This document shows, piece by piece, positions 53,031 to 62,247 of a stretch of 64,000 nt of DNA (positions within the stretch are counted from its first letter, which is position 1; the number at the start of each line of letters is the position of its first letter). A program made the position numbers and the translations under genes. This DNA is from Vandammella animalimorsus (GTDB taxonomy: Bacteria; Pseudomonadota; Gammaproteobacteria; Burkholderiales; Burkholderiaceae_C): positions 1 through 64,000 of the forward strand of contig NZ_NSJF01000001.1 of NCBI RefSeq assembly GCF_002285285.1, in the 5' to 3' direction. The notes beneath the pieces were generated by a model, which did no database searches, was not told the origin of the DNA, and worked only from the letters and a program-made list of their open reading frames with translations.

Positions 53031-53067
53031 AAAACCCCGCAGGCCTGCTCGGCTGGCGGGGTTTTTT
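53031..53067 (+). terminator. Rho-independent terminator of cyoABCD
   Basis: AACCCCGC / GCGGGGTT stem (53033-53040 with 53056-53063) with six T (53062-53067). Leading A-tract also allows weak function on the minus strand. Confidence 0.92.
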
Positions 53068-53236
53068 CTTGGGGAAGGCCTGTGCAGAGTCCAACTCACA
53101 GTGGAAAAGTGTGTGTAGCGGCTCGGTATGGGGGCTGAGTTTCAAGCTGCGGCAATACCGGGCAGCTTCCGAGGCTTTGCAACGCTGCCCAGCTCGTCAA
53201 AGCCTGGCTTTCCTTTACATTTGTCCGCAGCTTTGT

Positions 53237-53267
53237 TTGTCCAGAAACTGCGGGCATTCAATACAAT
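53237..53267 (+). promoter_or_regulatory. Possible promoter of ybgC-tolQRA
   Basis: TTGTCC (53237-53242) and TACAAT (53262-53267) are spaced by 19 bases, slightly long. It lies 60 bases before ybgC. The rest of 53068-53326 shows no gene. Confidence 0.4.
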
Positions 53268-53326
53268 CTGCGCTGCATCGCCAGTCCGAGCGCTATTTCA
53301 TGATGTGCTGCAAAGGTGCTTTGTAA

Positions 53327-53758
53327 GTGACTGAACAATCGAATGAATTGTCCCCGGGGTTTGAGTTGCCGCTGCGTGTGTACTGGGAAGACACAGATGC
53401 TGGCGGTATCGTCTATCACGCCAATTACCTGCGTTTCATGGAGCGCGCCCGTTCCGACTGGCTGCGGGCCAAAGGCCTGGGGCAGAATCAAGCGCGGGAG
53501 CAGCTCGGTGGAATCTTCGTCGTCACTGATTTGACGTTGCGCTATCTACAGCCGGCTCGTCTAGACGATGCTTTGCTGGTGACGGCGGCGCTGCAGCACA
53601 TGGGGCGTGCATCAATGACGATGCTTCAGCAAGTGTTGCGCATCCAGGAGGGGGAGCGCCGCCTCCTGTGCGAAGCCCAGGTGCGCATTGGCTGGGTCAA
53701 TGGCCAGTCCATGCGGCCTGCCCGCATTCCCGATCACGTACAGGCTTTGTTCCAATGA
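53327..53758 (+). CDS. ybgC: Tol-Pal-associated acyl-CoA thioesterase YbgC
   Basis: A 143-residue hotdog-fold thioesterase. The catalytic Asp is in YWEDTDAGGIVYHANYLRFME, the family signature. It hydrolyses short-chain acyl-CoA or acyl-ACP and is linked to the Tol system by gene order. GTG start at 53327 with AAAGGTG some 11 bases upstream. Its stop overlaps the tolQ start by four bases. Confidence 0.94.
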   Translation: MTEQSNELSPGFELPLRVYWEDTDAGGIVYHANYLRFMERARSDWLRAKGLGQNQAREQLGGIFVVTDLTLRYLQPARLDDALLVTAALQHMGRASMTMLQQVLRIQEGERRLLCEAQVRIGWVNGQSMRPARIPDHVQALFQ

Positions 53759-54459
53759 ACGCAAACGACATGTCCATTACGCACCTGATCCTCAACGCCA
53801 GTTGGGTGGTACAGGTGGTCATGCTGATACTGGTGCTGAGTTCTATCGCCAGCTGGACGATGATTTTCCGCAAAGGTGCAGCGCTCAAGCAGGCTCGCAA
53901 GCTCAATGGCGAATTCGAGGAAGACTTTTGGTCTGGTGCCAGCCTGAACGACCTGTATACCGCAGCGGTGCAGAACGCGCGCACGGCTGGGCCGCTGGAG
54001 CGCATGTTTGCCAATGGCATGCGCGAATACCACAAGTTGCGCGAGCGCCATATCCACCAGGCTGAAACACTGCTCGATGGTGCGCGCCGGGCCATGATGG
54101 CCAGCTTCAATCGCGAGCTCGATCAGATCGAAAACGGTTTGTCATTCCTAGGCACTGTAGGCTCCATCGCCCCTTATGTGGGGCTGTTCGGCACGGTCTG
54201 GGGCATCATGCACGCCTTCACCGGCTTTGCCAGCATGGAGCAAATCTCACTGGCCACGGTCGCCCCTGGCATTGCCGAGGCCCTGGTGGCCACGGCCATG
54301 GGTCTGTTTGCCGCCATTCCGGCCGTGGTGGCCTACAACCGCTTCAGTCGTGAGATCGACCGCATGGCCGTGCGCATGGAAACCTTTGGCGACGAGTTCA
54401 CCAACATCCTGCAGCGCAACCTCAGCGCCACGCCCCAACCGTCTGCCGCAGGGCATTGA
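53755..54459 (+). CDS. tolQ: Tol-Pal system protein TolQ
   Basis: A 234-residue inner-membrane protein of the MotA/ExbB/TolQ family with three helices. Helix 1 is near ~12-35; LGTVGSIAPYVGLFGTVWGI is the conserved start of helix 2, and GLFAAIPAVVAYNRF is helix 3. With TolR it forms the proton-driven motor for outer-membrane constriction at division. Translationally coupled to ybgC. Confidence 0.96.
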   Translation: MNANDMSITHLILNASWVVQVVMLILVLSSIASWTMIFRKGAALKQARKLNGEFEEDFWSGASLNDLYTAAVQNARTAGPLERMFANGMREYHKLRERHIHQAETLLDGARRAMMASFNRELDQIENGLSFLGTVGSIAPYVGLFGTVWGIMHAFTGFASMEQISLATVAPGIAEALVATAMGLFAAIPAVVAYNRFSREIDRMAVRMETFGDEFTNILQRNLSATPQPSAAGH

Positions 54460-54506
54460 GCCCGGCCCGCTGCGCGCCAGGCCTACGCCAAGGAGAGCTC
54501 CCACCC

Positions 54507-54947
54507 ATGGCCAATGTGACACGACGCGGCCGCAACCGCCGCACCGTCAATGAAATCAACATGGTGCCCTTCATCGACGTGATGTTGGTGTTGCTGATCA
54601 TCTTCATGGTGACAGCGCCCATGTTCACGCCCGGGCTGGTCGATACGCCCACGGTGGGCAAATCCGAAAACCTGCCTGCGGCCATTGCCCAGGTGGTGGT
54701 CGACAGCGCGGGTCAGATCGAATGGCGTCCCGCGCAGGGCGAGCCGCGCGGCGTGCCGCTGGATGAGCTGGGCAGCCTGGCCAAACAGTGGGAAGCCGAA
54801 CAGCTGCAACAGGGCCGCGCACAGCAGGACATGGCCGTGGTGATCGCCGGTGACAAAAAAACCAGCTACGAACATTTGGTCAACACCTACAACGCCCTGA
54901 AGGATGCTCAGGTCGGTCGGGTAGCGCTGCTGTTCAACAAACAGTGA
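54507..54947 (+). CDS. tolR: Tol-Pal system protein TolR
   Basis: A 146-residue protein with one membrane helix. The proton-carrying Asp is in NMVPFIDVMLVLLIIFMVTAP. The periplasmic ExbD-like domain follows, ending VGRVALLFNKQ. AAGGAGAG lies upstream of ATG 54507. Confidence 0.96.
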   Translation: MANVTRRGRNRRTVNEINMVPFIDVMLVLLIIFMVTAPMFTPGLVDTPTVGKSENLPAAIAQVVVDSAGQIEWRPAQGEPRGVPLDELGSLAKQWEAEQLQQGRAQQDMAVVIAGDKKTSYEHLVNTYNALKDAQVGRVALLFNKQ

Positions 54948-54960
54948 TGGTTTGCCAGCC

Positions 54961-56121
54961 ATGCCCTTGACCCCGCCACCCTTGCACCATGTGCCGCTGA
55001 CGCCGCCGCAGCCGCCCCTGCGCTTGCGCGCCGTGGCATGGGCTGCGCTGGTCCATGCTGGGCTGATCGGGGCGCTGATCCTGGGCGCGAACTGGAAGCG
55101 CCCAGCAGACAACAGCGTCATGGCCGAGGTTTGGTCCAGCCTGCCGCAAGAGGCTGCGCCCAGTGCCGCCCAGGCCGAGCCAGAGCCGCAGGCTGAGCCC
55201 GAGCCAGCGCCAGAGCCGGAACCTGCCCCGCCACCACCACCTCCTCCACCGCCCGAGCCCGAACCGGAGCCTGCCCCGCCCCCGCCCCCGCCGCCGCCTG
55301 CGCCTCAGCCGCCACCCCCACCGCCGCCACCGCCTGCACCCGATCCGCAGATCGTGCTCGAACAAGAGCGCAAGAAGCGCGAGCAAGAGCAACGCCAGCG
55401 CGAGCGTGAGGCGGCCCTGAAAAAACAGCAGGAAGAACAGGCCAGGAAAAAGGCCCAGGAAGAAGCCGAGCGAAAGAAAAAACTCGAGCAGGAAGCGGCG
55501 CGAAAGAAAGCCGAGCAAGAGGCTGCGCTGAAGAAAAAGCAAGAGGAAGAAGCGGCAAAGAAAAAAGCCCAGCAAGAAGCCGAGCGCAAGAAAAAGCTCG
55601 AAGAGCAAGAGGCCGCGAAAAAGAAGGCCCAGGAAGAAGCCGAACGCAAGAAAAAGCAGGAGCAGGAAGCCGCAGCCAAGAAAAAAGCCGAGGAAGCCGC
55701 CGCGAAGAAAAAGGCCGACGAGGCCGCGCGCAAGGCCAAGGAAGCGGCCGACTCCGAAGCGCGCCGCGCGGCCGAGTTGCGCCGCATGCAAGGCCTGCTC
55801 GATGGCGCTGGCGGCACGGGCGGCCGGGGCACGGCCGCGCAATCGTCCGGGCCGTCGGCTGGTTGGAAAGGGCAGGTGCAGGCTAAATTGCGGCCGTTGA
55901 TCAACTTCCCGGCGGCCATCAGCGGCAACCCTGCAACCGAGGTCGAAGTGCGCATGGATGCCAGCGGGCGCATCACTGGCAAGCGCATTGTCAAAAGCAG
56001 TGGCAACCCGGGCTGGGATCAGGCCGTGCTGCGCACGCTGGACAAGGCGCAGTCCCTGCCCAAGGACAATGGCCGCGTGCATTCGCCCGTCACGTTGGTG
56101 TTTACGCCCAACGATTTTTGA
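54961..56121 (+). CDS. tolA: Tol-Pal system protein TolA with a TonB-like proline-rich segment
   Basis: A 386-residue protein: short cytoplasmic part, one membrane helix (~24-42), then ~60 residues of Glu-Pro and poly-Pro repeats (~65-125), a charged Lys/Glu/Ala coiled coil (~130-280) with repeated KKKAQEEAERKKK units, and a TolA III/TonB-like domain (~300-386, ending VTLVFTPNDF). TolA spans the periplasm to reach Pal and TolB. The poly-Pro part is more like TonB than E. coli TolA. A TTG at 54952 is an alternative start. tolB and pal do not follow. Confidence 0.93.
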   Translation: MPLTPPPLHHVPLTPPQPPLRLRAVAWAALVHAGLIGALILGANWKRPADNSVMAEVWSSLPQEAAPSAAQAEPEPQAEPEPAPEPEPAPPPPPPPPPEPEPEPAPPPPPPPPAPQPPPPPPPPPAPDPQIVLEQERKKREQEQRQREREAALKKQQEEQARKKAQEEAERKKKLEQEAARKKAEQEAALKKKQEEEAAKKKAQQEAERKKKLEEQEAAKKKAQEEAERKKKQEQEAAAKKKAEEAAAKKKADEAARKAKEAADSEARRAAELRRMQGLLDGAGGTGGRGTAAQSSGPSAGWKGQVQAKLRPLINFPAAISGNPATEVEVRMDASGRITGKRIVKSSGNPGWDQAVLRTLDKAQSLPKDNGRVHSPVTLVFTPNDF

Positions 56122-56214
56122 TGCCGCATGCTGCAAGTTCGCAGCTCGTCGGCACACGGGCAGCGCGCATTGCCGTCCCAAAATGAAGCCCAACAGGCCC
56201 TAGAATCGCCCGCT

Positions 56215-58347
56215 ATGTCTTACTTGGTGCTTGCCCGTAAATACCGCCCCCACAACTTCGAGGAAATGGTCGGGCAGGAGCACGTCGTCAAGGCGCTGTC
56301 CAACGCGTTGCAGCAGCAGCGCCTGCACCATGCCTATTTGTTCACCGGCACGCGCGGCGTGGGCAAAACCACGGTGTCGCGCATCCTGGCCAAGTCGCTC
56401 AACTGCCAGGGCGCTGACGGGCAGGGCGGCATCACGGCCCAGCCTTGCGGCGTATGCCAGGCTTGCCGGGACATCGATGCCGGGCGCTTCGTCGACTACA
56501 CCGAGCTGGATGCAGCCTCCAACCGTGGCGTTGAAGAGGTGCAAAGCCTGATGGAGCAGGCCGTCTACAAGCCGGTGCAGGGGCGCTTCAAGGTCTTCAT
56601 GATCGACGAAGTGCACATGCTCTCGAACACGGCCTTCAACGCCATGCTCAAGACGCTGGAGGAGCCGCCCGAATACCTCAAGTTCGTGCTCGCCACCACC
56701 GATCCGCAGAAGGTGCCCGTCACGGTGCTGTCGCGCTGCCTGCAGTTCAACCTGCGCTCGATGGCGCCGCAGACCATCGCCCAGCATCTGATGCGGGTGT
56801 TGGGCAGCGAGGGCGTGGCGCACGACAAGGAAAGCCTGCAACTGCTGGCGCGTGCCGCGCACGGCTCGATGCGCGATGCGCTGTCGCTGACGGACCAGGC
56901 CATCGCCTACGGCAACGGCGCCCTGCAGGAAGACACGGTGCGCCAAATGCTGGGCGTGGTTGATCGTCGCTATGTGTACGACACCATTGCGGCGTTGGCC
57001 GCAGGTGACGGCCAAGCTGTAGTGAGCCTGGCGGATGCCTTGCGCGCGCAAAGCATCCCAGCGGCATCGCTGCTGGAGGACATGGCCTTGGTGCTGCAGC
57101 AAATGGCGCTGTACCAAAGCGTATCCGCCGCTGCGGCCAGCGCAGCCCTGGAGGACGGCAACGACGATGCCGACACCCGTCGCACGCTGGCATTGGCGCA
57201 AGCCCTGCCGGCCGATGAAACCCAGCTGCTCTACACCTTCTGCCTGAAAGGGCGCGAGGAGTTGGGTCTGGCGCCCGACGAATACTCGGGCCTGGTCATG
57301 GTCTTGCTGCGCCTGCTGGCCTTCAAGCAGCCTCCGGGCCAGGGCGCGCTTGGCCCAAGCCCGATGAACACTGCCGCCAGCCCCAGTGCCCTGGCGGCGG
57401 GTGGGCCGGCGGCCGCCCCACCAGATCTGGCGCCATCGCCTGCGCCAGCGATCGCCCCCGCTCAAGCCGTGCAGCGAGCCGCAGCCATGCCTGCCCAGGC
57501 TGCAGCCCCCAAGGTGGATACGGCCCGCGCCGCAGCCCCCGCGCCCAGCGAGCCGCCCCCGTGGGAGGAATTGCCGCCGCCCCCTGCTGCGGCGCCAACC
57601 GAACAAACCACGCCAGAGACTGAGCCACAAGCCGAGCAAAACATTACCGCCGCTCCTGCCACAGCGCCTGTGGCTGCGCCGCAGGCCCGGCCTTCGAGGG
57701 GCTATGCAGAGGCCAGTGCAGAGCCAGTCGTCCCGGTGGCTGGCGATCATCGTCAGGCCCAATCCACACCGGCAGCGTCACCGCCCGCAAAGCCGCAACC
57801 AATTGAGCCGGAGCCTGTAGAGCCAAAGCAGCCTGCTGCGGCGCCCGCCCCGGTTGTTTCTACCATCGGCGCCACGGCTGTGCCGGAGCAGGGCGCGCAG
57901 CCCATGCCGCAGAGCCCATCGCCAGAGCCATCTGCCGCTGCTGGCGATGCCGCCCTGGCCCAGCGCTGGCGCGAGCTGGTCGAGCGCTTGAACCAGCAAG
58001 GCCGGCTAGCGGCCGTGGTGCGCGAGCTGGCCATGCAATCGCAGCCGCTGCAATGCGATGCCACAGCAGTGGTGCTGCGCATCGCCAATCAGACACTGAT
58101 GAATGACAGCCTGAAAGGCAAGCTACAGGCGCTGCTGCAAGAACAAGGGCTGGGCGCCCTGACGCTGCAGCACGGCCCCACCGAACACAGCCCGGCGCAG
58201 CTGCAGGAGGCCGAGCGCCAGCGCAAGCTGGTGCAGTCGCAGCACATCGTCGAAAACGACGCCACCGTGCAATGGCTCAAGACGCAGCTGGGCGCCGAGA
58301 TCGTGCCCGGCAGCATCCAGCCCCTGGACGGCGCACCGCTGCAGTGA
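56215..58347 (+). CDS. dnaX: DNA polymerase III subunit gamma/tau
   Basis: A 710-residue clamp-loader ATPase. Walker A GTRGVGKTTVSRILAKSLNC (split: FTGTRGVGKTT, ~42-52), the four-Cys zinc module (CQGADG to CGVCQAC, ~62-86), Walker B FKVFMIDEVHML, and SRCLQFNL sensor are all present. Then ~180 residues of Ala/Pro/Gln linker and a tau-specific C-terminal domain. I see no obvious A6G slippery site, so separate gamma may not be made by frameshift here. The start at 56215 follows TAGAAT (56201-56206) by only eight bases, so the message may be nearly leaderless. Confidence 0.95.
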   Translation: MSYLVLARKYRPHNFEEMVGQEHVVKALSNALQQQRLHHAYLFTGTRGVGKTTVSRILAKSLNCQGADGQGGITAQPCGVCQACRDIDAGRFVDYTELDAASNRGVEEVQSLMEQAVYKPVQGRFKVFMIDEVHMLSNTAFNAMLKTLEEPPEYLKFVLATTDPQKVPVTVLSRCLQFNLRSMAPQTIAQHLMRVLGSEGVAHDKESLQLLARAAHGSMRDALSLTDQAIAYGNGALQEDTVRQMLGVVDRRYVYDTIAALAAGDGQAVVSLADALRAQSIPAASLLEDMALVLQQMALYQSVSAAAASAALEDGNDDADTRRTLALAQALPADETQLLYTFCLKGREELGLAPDEYSGLVMVLLRLLAFKQPPGQGALGPSPMNTAASPSALAAGGPAAAPPDLAPSPAPAIAPAQAVQRAAAMPAQAAAPKVDTARAAAPAPSEPPPWEELPPPPAAAPTEQTTPETEPQAEQNITAAPATAPVAAPQARPSRGYAEASAEPVVPVAGDHRQAQSTPAASPPAKPQPIEPEPVEPKQPAAAPAPVVSTIGATAVPEQGAQPMPQSPSPEPSAAAGDAALAQRWRELVERLNQQGRLAAVVRELAMQSQPLQCDATAVVLRIANQTLMNDSLKGKLQALLQEQGLGALTLQHGPTEHSPAQLQEAERQRKLVQSQHIVENDATVQWLKTQLGAEIVPGSIQPLDGAPLQ

Positions 58348-58424
58348 ACAGGCCTTGGCCCGCAACCCACCGGCCCGGGCACGGCCAGACAGATTTCAAC
58401 CCATGACCATGAAGGGAACACACC

Positions 58425-58763
58425 ATGTTCAACAAAGGACAAATGGCCGGCCTGCTCAAGCAGGCCCAGGCAATGCAGGACAACCTGAAGAAAGCCCAGG
58501 AAGAGCTGGCCAACATTGAGGTGGAAGGCGAATCCGGCGCCGGCCTGGTCAAGGTGCTGATGACCGCCAAGCACGAAGTGCGCCGCGTCACCATCGACCC
58601 CAGCCTGCTGGCCGATGACAAGGACATGCTGGAAGACTTGGTGGCCGCAGCTTTCAATGCCGCCGTGCGCAAGGCCACCGAGGTCGAGCAGGAAAAAATG
58701 GGTAAGCTCACAGCCGGCCTGGGTGGGCTCGGTGGCTTGGGCGGCATGAAGCTGCCGTTCTGA
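58425..58763 (+). CDS. ybaB: Nucleoid-associated protein, YbaB/EbfC family
   Basis: A 112-residue DNA-binding protein starting [20 protein letters not shown] and containing [20 protein letters not shown] (central strand-turn), then a Gly/Leu-rich end ([14 protein letters not shown]). It forms a tweezer-like dimer on DNA. dnaX-ybaB-recR is a widely conserved order. GAAGG lies upstream. Confidence 0.95.
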   Translation: MFNKGQMAGLLKQAQAMQDNLKKAQEELANIEVEGESGAGLVKVLMTAKHEVRRVTIDPSLLADDKDMLEDLVAAAFNAAVRKATEVEQEKMGKLTAGLGGLGGLGGMKLPF

Positions 58764-58777
58764 AACCCGGGCGCGTT

Positions 58778-59401
58778 GTGAGCAGCCCGAACGTGGGCAC
58801 AGCCGGCAAGCCCGGCGCGCCCCACAGTCTGGAGCATCTGGTGCAGTGCTTGCGGCTGCTGCCCGGCGTGGGCGCCAAGTCGGCCGCACGCATGGCCTAT
58901 CACCTGCTACAGCACGATCGGGATGGGGCGCAGCAACTGGCCCAGGCCCTGCTTGATGCCGTGCACAAGGTGCGCCATTGCGAGCGCTGCCACACCTTTT
59001 CCGAAGCGCCGCTGTGTGCGACCTGTGCCGATCCTGGGCGCGACCAGGCTCGGCTGTGCGTGGTTGAAACCCCGGCCGATCAGGCCGTGATGGAGCGCAC
59101 CGGCGCCTACGACGGGCTGTACTTCGTGCTGCAGGGGCGGCTGAGCCCGCTCGATGGCATCGGCATTGCCGAGCTGGGCCTGCGCCAGCTGATGGAGCGC
59201 GCCAGTGAGGCGGCCATTGAAGAAGTCATCGTGGCAACCAGCTTCACGGCCGAGGGCGAAGCGACGGCCCACGTCATCGAACAGGCGCTGCGCAAACGCG
59301 GCATCCGCACCACGCGCCTGGCGCGCGGCGTGCCCGCCGGCGGCGAGCTGGAGTTCGTGGATTTGAGCACCATCGCCCACGCCCTGGCCGACCGGCACTG
59401 A
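58778..59401 (+). CDS. recR: Recombination protein RecR
   Basis: A 207-residue protein. Helix-hairpin-helix [19 protein letters not shown] (~28-46), zinc motif [16 protein letters not shown] (~68-83), and a Toprim domain starting [19 protein letters not shown] with [19 protein letters not shown]-like active part later ([20 protein letters not shown]). It works with RecF and RecO to load RecA at gaps. GTG start at 58778. Confidence 0.96.
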   Translation: MSSPNVGTAGKPGAPHSLEHLVQCLRLLPGVGAKSAARMAYHLLQHDRDGAQQLAQALLDAVHKVRHCERCHTFSEAPLCATCADPGRDQARLCVVETPADQAVMERTGAYDGLYFVLQGRLSPLDGIGIAELGLRQLMERASEAAIEEVIVATSFTAEGEATAHVIEQALRKRGIRTTRLARGVPAGGELEFVDLSTIAHALADRH

Positions 59402-59472
59402 GTCCCTTTGCACAGGTTCCGGGGCCTGGGCTGCGCACGGGGCCCGGACGAGATCCCAAGGGCCTGAAACAC

Positions 59473-59513
59473 CACGGGCCAGCGCTTGCCGCTGCGGCAG
59501 GCGCTGGCCCGTG
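59473..59513. terminator. Strong hairpin between convergent recR and aceA
   Basis: CACGGGCCAGCGC and GCGCTGGCCCGTG form a perfect 13-bp stem, with TGCCG/CGGCA continuing inside. No T-run follows on either strand. Position suggests a terminator-like or message-end role rather than a classic Rho-independent terminator. Confidence 0.5.
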
Positions 59514-59562
59514 CCCGATGCTGCCGACCTGCCTGCTGGGGCAGGCAGGGGCGATCAGTGGC

Positions 59563-60882
59563 TCAGTGGAACTGCTCTTCCTCGGTCGAGCCGGTCAGCG
59601 CCTTCACGCTGGAGGAGCCGCCCTGGATGACGGTGGTCACGTCGTCGAAGTAGCCCGCGCCCACCTCCTGCTGGTGGGACACGAAGGTGTAGCCCTGCTC
59701 GCGCGCGGCGAACTCGGGTTCCTGGATCATTTCCACGTAGTGCTTCATGCCCTCGCCGCGCGCGTAGGCGTGGGCGAACTTGAAGGTGTTGTACCAGTTG
59801 CTGTGGATGCCCGCCAGCGTGATGAACTGGTACTTGTAGCCCAGCGCGGAGAGCTCGTCCTGGAACTTGGCAATCGTTGCGTCGTCCAGGTTCTTCTTCC
59901 AGTTGAAGGAGGGCGAGCAGTTGTAGGAGAGCAGCTTGCCGGGGTACTTGGCATGCACGGCCTGGGCGAACTCGCGCGCAAAGCCCAGGTCCGGTGTGCC
60001 GGTCTCGCACCACACCAGGTCGGCGTAGGGCGCGTAGGCCACGCCGCGGCTGATGGCTTGCTCCAGGCCGTTCTTGACGCGGAAGAAGCCCTCTTGCGTG
60101 CGCTCGCCGGTCAGGAAGGGCTTGTCGTTGGCGTCGTGGTCGCTGGTGATCAGGTTGGCGGCTTCGGCGTCGGTGCGGGCCAGCACGATGGTGGGCACGC
60201 CCATCACGTCGGCAGCAAAGCGTGCGGCGATCAGCTTCTCGATGGCTTCCTGAGTGGGCACCAGCACCTTGCCACCCATGTGGCCGCACTTCTTCACGGC
60301 GGCCAGCTGGTCCTCGAAGTGCACGCCGGCCGCGCCAGCGGTGATCATGTTCTTCATCAGCTCGAAGGCATTGAGCACGCCGCCAAAGCCCGCTTCTGCG
60401 TCGGCCACGATGGGCAGGAAGTAGTCGATGAACTCGGCATCGCCTGGGTTGATGCCGCGCGCCCACTGGATTTCATCGGCGCGCTTGAAGGTGTTGTTGA
60501 TGCGGCGCACCATGGTGGGCACCGAGTCATAGGCGTACAGCGACTGGTCGGGGTACATGGTTTCGCTGGTGTTGCCGTCGGCGGCGACCTGCCAGCCGCT
60601 CAGGTACACGGCCTCCAGACCGGCTTTGGCCTGCTGCATGGCCTGGCCGGCGGTGATGGCGCCAAAAGCGTTCACATAGCCCTTCTTGGCACCGCCGTTG
60701 ACCTTGGCCCAGAGCTTTTCAGCACCTTGGCGGGCCAGCGTGTATTCGATGTGCTGGCTGCCGCGCAGGCGAATCACGTCAGCGGCGCTGTAGTTGCGCT
60801 TGATGCCTTTCCAGCGGGGGTTTTCTGCCCAGTCTTTCTCCAGGGCGGCAATTTGTTGTTCGCGAGTGAGCGATTGAGTCAT
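59563..60882 (-). CDS. aceA: Isocitrate lyase
   Basis: A 439-residue enzyme splitting isocitrate into glyoxylate and succinate. The catalytic loop is [18 protein letters not shown] (split: KKCGHMGGK, ~193-201). [29 protein letters not shown] and [14 protein letters not shown] are also typical. Full length. AGGAGT lies eight bases before the ATG. A 22-bp palindrome 94 bases upstream probably binds its regulator. No malate synthase gene is nearby. Confidence 0.97.
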   Translation of the reverse strand: MTQSLTREQQIAALEKDWAENPRWKGIKRNYSAADVIRLRGSQHIEYTLARQGAEKLWAKVNGGAKKGYVNAFGAITAGQAMQQAKAGLEAVYLSGWQVAADGNTSETMYPDQSLYAYDSVPTMVRRINNTFKRADEIQWARGINPGDAEFIDYFLPIVADAEAGFGGVLNAFELMKNMITAGAAGVHFEDQLAAVKKCGHMGGKVLVPTQEAIEKLIAARFAADVMGVPTIVLARTDAEAANLITSDHDANDKPFLTGERTQEGFFRVKNGLEQAISRGVAYAPYADLVWCETGTPDLGFAREFAQAVHAKYPGKLLSYNCSPSFNWKKNLDDATIAKFQDELSALGYKYQFITLAGIHSNWYNTFKFAHAYARGEGMKHYVEMIQEPEFAAREQGYTFVSHQQEVGAGYFDDVTTVIQGGSSSVKALTGSTEEEQFH

Positions 60883-60975
60883 CGGGATACTCCTGATTGT
60901 TGAAAAGAAGGGAAACGTGCAACGAAAAATCAGATGCCCGTACTGTAGCGGTAGCCCAGGGGCGTATTGGACATC

Positions 60976-60997
60976 TTATGTCTTATATAAGACATAA
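60976..60997. promoter_or_regulatory. 22-bp perfect palindrome upstream of aceA
   Basis: TTATGTCTTAT / ATAAGACATAA is perfectly self-complementary and AT-rich in a GC-rich setting. It lies 94 bases before the aceA start and ~105 bases before the putative promoter at 61102. A TACAGT box (about 60950) may be the aceA -10. The pattern looks like a dimeric operator, perhaps of a GntR- or TetR-type repressor. From 60998 to 61276 no gene is seen, only a putative promoter. Confidence 0.65.
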
Positions 60998-61101
60998 ATT
61001 TTGTGCAATCAAATCAATGCATTGAGGCGATCATTCCTTCTTGAAAAAGCCTCTTTCGCATTGTGGCATATTTGCTGCGTTGCAGCATGATGCAATTTCA
61101 T

Positions 61102-61130
61102 TGATTGAGCTTTGTGTTCACATTATGAAA
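61102..61130 (+). promoter_or_regulatory. Possible sigma-70 promoter of the DMT exporter gene
   Basis: TTGATT (61102-61107) and TATGAA (61125-61130) are spaced by exactly 17 bases, about 145 bases before the probable original ATG at 61277. Confidence 0.4.
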
Positions 61131-61333
61131 ATTTGCCTGCACGCAGGCTGCGGCATGATGCGGTCAGCCCGTCCGCCGGCCGATAGGCTTGAATGCGCAC
61201 GGGGCTTGCCCCCCCAAAGCTTTGACAACGCGCATCGCTGTGTGCTTTGCTTGCGGGCGCCCTGCCGCCATTGCCGATGTTTCGTTTTTCTTCCTCCCCC
61301 CGTTTGTTGGCCTATGGCTGCCTGGCGTCCTAA

Positions 61334-62233
61334 ATGGCGCTGGTGGGCAGCTATGTGGCCTTGTCCAAGCCGTTGGCGGCGGTGTTTCCAGTGCTGCTAC
61401 TGGCTTGGCTGCGTTTTGGCATTGGCGCGTTGGCGATGCTGCATTGGCTGAGAAGGCCGCCCTATGAGCCGCCGATGACGCGCCAGACCCGCTGGCTGCT
61501 GTTCTGGGAGTCGTTTCTGGGCAATTTCCTGTTCACGCTGTGCATGATTTCGGGCGTTCAGCTCAGCGGCGCCGTGGCGGCCGGGGTCATCATGGCCGCC
61601 ATCCCTGCGGCAGTGGCACTGCTGTCCTGGGTGTTGCTGCGCGAGCGTGTGGCGCCGCAAGTCTGGGCGGGCGTGGCTTGCGCCGTGCTGGGCATTGGTT
61701 TGCTGGCCATGGCTCCCGATGCCGCGCCACCAGCTGCGCAGGCCAGTGCCCAGGCGCGCTCCCAGGCCATGCCGCACGGTCAACTGGCTTGGCTGGGCCA
61801 TCTGCTGTTGCTGGCGGCGGTGTTGTGTGAAGCCAGCTATGCCGTCATCGGCAAAAAGCTCACCGCCAGCCTGACGCCACGGCGCATCAGCGCGCTGATC
61901 AATCTGTGGGGTTTTGTACTGAGCCTGCCATTCGGGTTGTGGCTGGCCTGGGGCTTTGATTTCCGCGCTGTCAGCCCAGGTCTTTGGCTGTTGTTGGTGT
62001 TTTATGCCCTGGCCGCTTGTATGTGGACGGTTTGGCTGTGGATGACGGGGCTGCGCAGTGTGCCGGCCGCGCAAGCCGGCGTGTTCACTGTTTTTCTGCC
62101 CATCAGCGCAGCGCTGGTCGGGGTGCTGGCGCTGGGCGAGCGCCTGGCCGCGCTGCAGTGGGCAGCGCTGGGCACGGCATTGCTGGGTGTGGTGCTGGCT
62201 ACCTGGCCGGTGCGTGGGCGAGGGCTTGCATGA
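61334..62233 (+). CDS. EamA/DMT-family transporter, N-terminus interrupted by an ochre codon
   Basis: A 299-residue protein with about nine to ten membrane segments and two EamA repeats (~1-125 and ~155-295), e.g. LSGAVAAGVIMAAIPAAVALLSW (split: GVIMAAIPAAVALLSW) and AGVFTVFLPISAALVGVLALGERL (split: FLPISAALVGVLALGE). Function is likely export of an amino acid or metabolite. The upstream in-frame stretch from ATG 61277 reads MFRFSSSPRLLAYGCLAS and then TAA (61331-61333), followed at once by MALVGSYVALSKPL. In homologues these two parts form a single first helix. So the gene is either a nonsense mutant, restarted at 61334, or affected by a sequencing error. Confidence 0.8.
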   Translation: MALVGSYVALSKPLAAVFPVLLLAWLRFGIGALAMLHWLRRPPYEPPMTRQTRWLLFWESFLGNFLFTLCMISGVQLSGAVAAGVIMAAIPAAVALLSWVLLRERVAPQVWAGVACAVLGIGLLAMAPDAAPPAAQASAQARSQAMPHGQLAWLGHLLLLAAVLCEASYAVIGKKLTASLTPRRISALINLWGFVLSLPFGLWLAWGFDFRAVSPGLWLLLVFYALAACMWTVWLWMTGLRSVPAAQAGVFTVFLPISAALVGVLALGERLAALQWAALGTALLGVVLATWPVRGRGLA

Positions 62234-62247
62234 GAGGCTGTTTGGGC

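Noticed and set aside
56215-58347. Programmed frameshift in dnaX to make a short gamma form
   Set aside because: No A6G-type slippery site with a following hairpin is visible near the domain boundary.
59520-59560. The short inverted pair CCTGCCTGC / GCAGGCAGG after the recR-aceA hairpin as a second terminator
   Set aside because: Short stem with no T-run; the stronger hairpin at 59473-59513 explains the region better.
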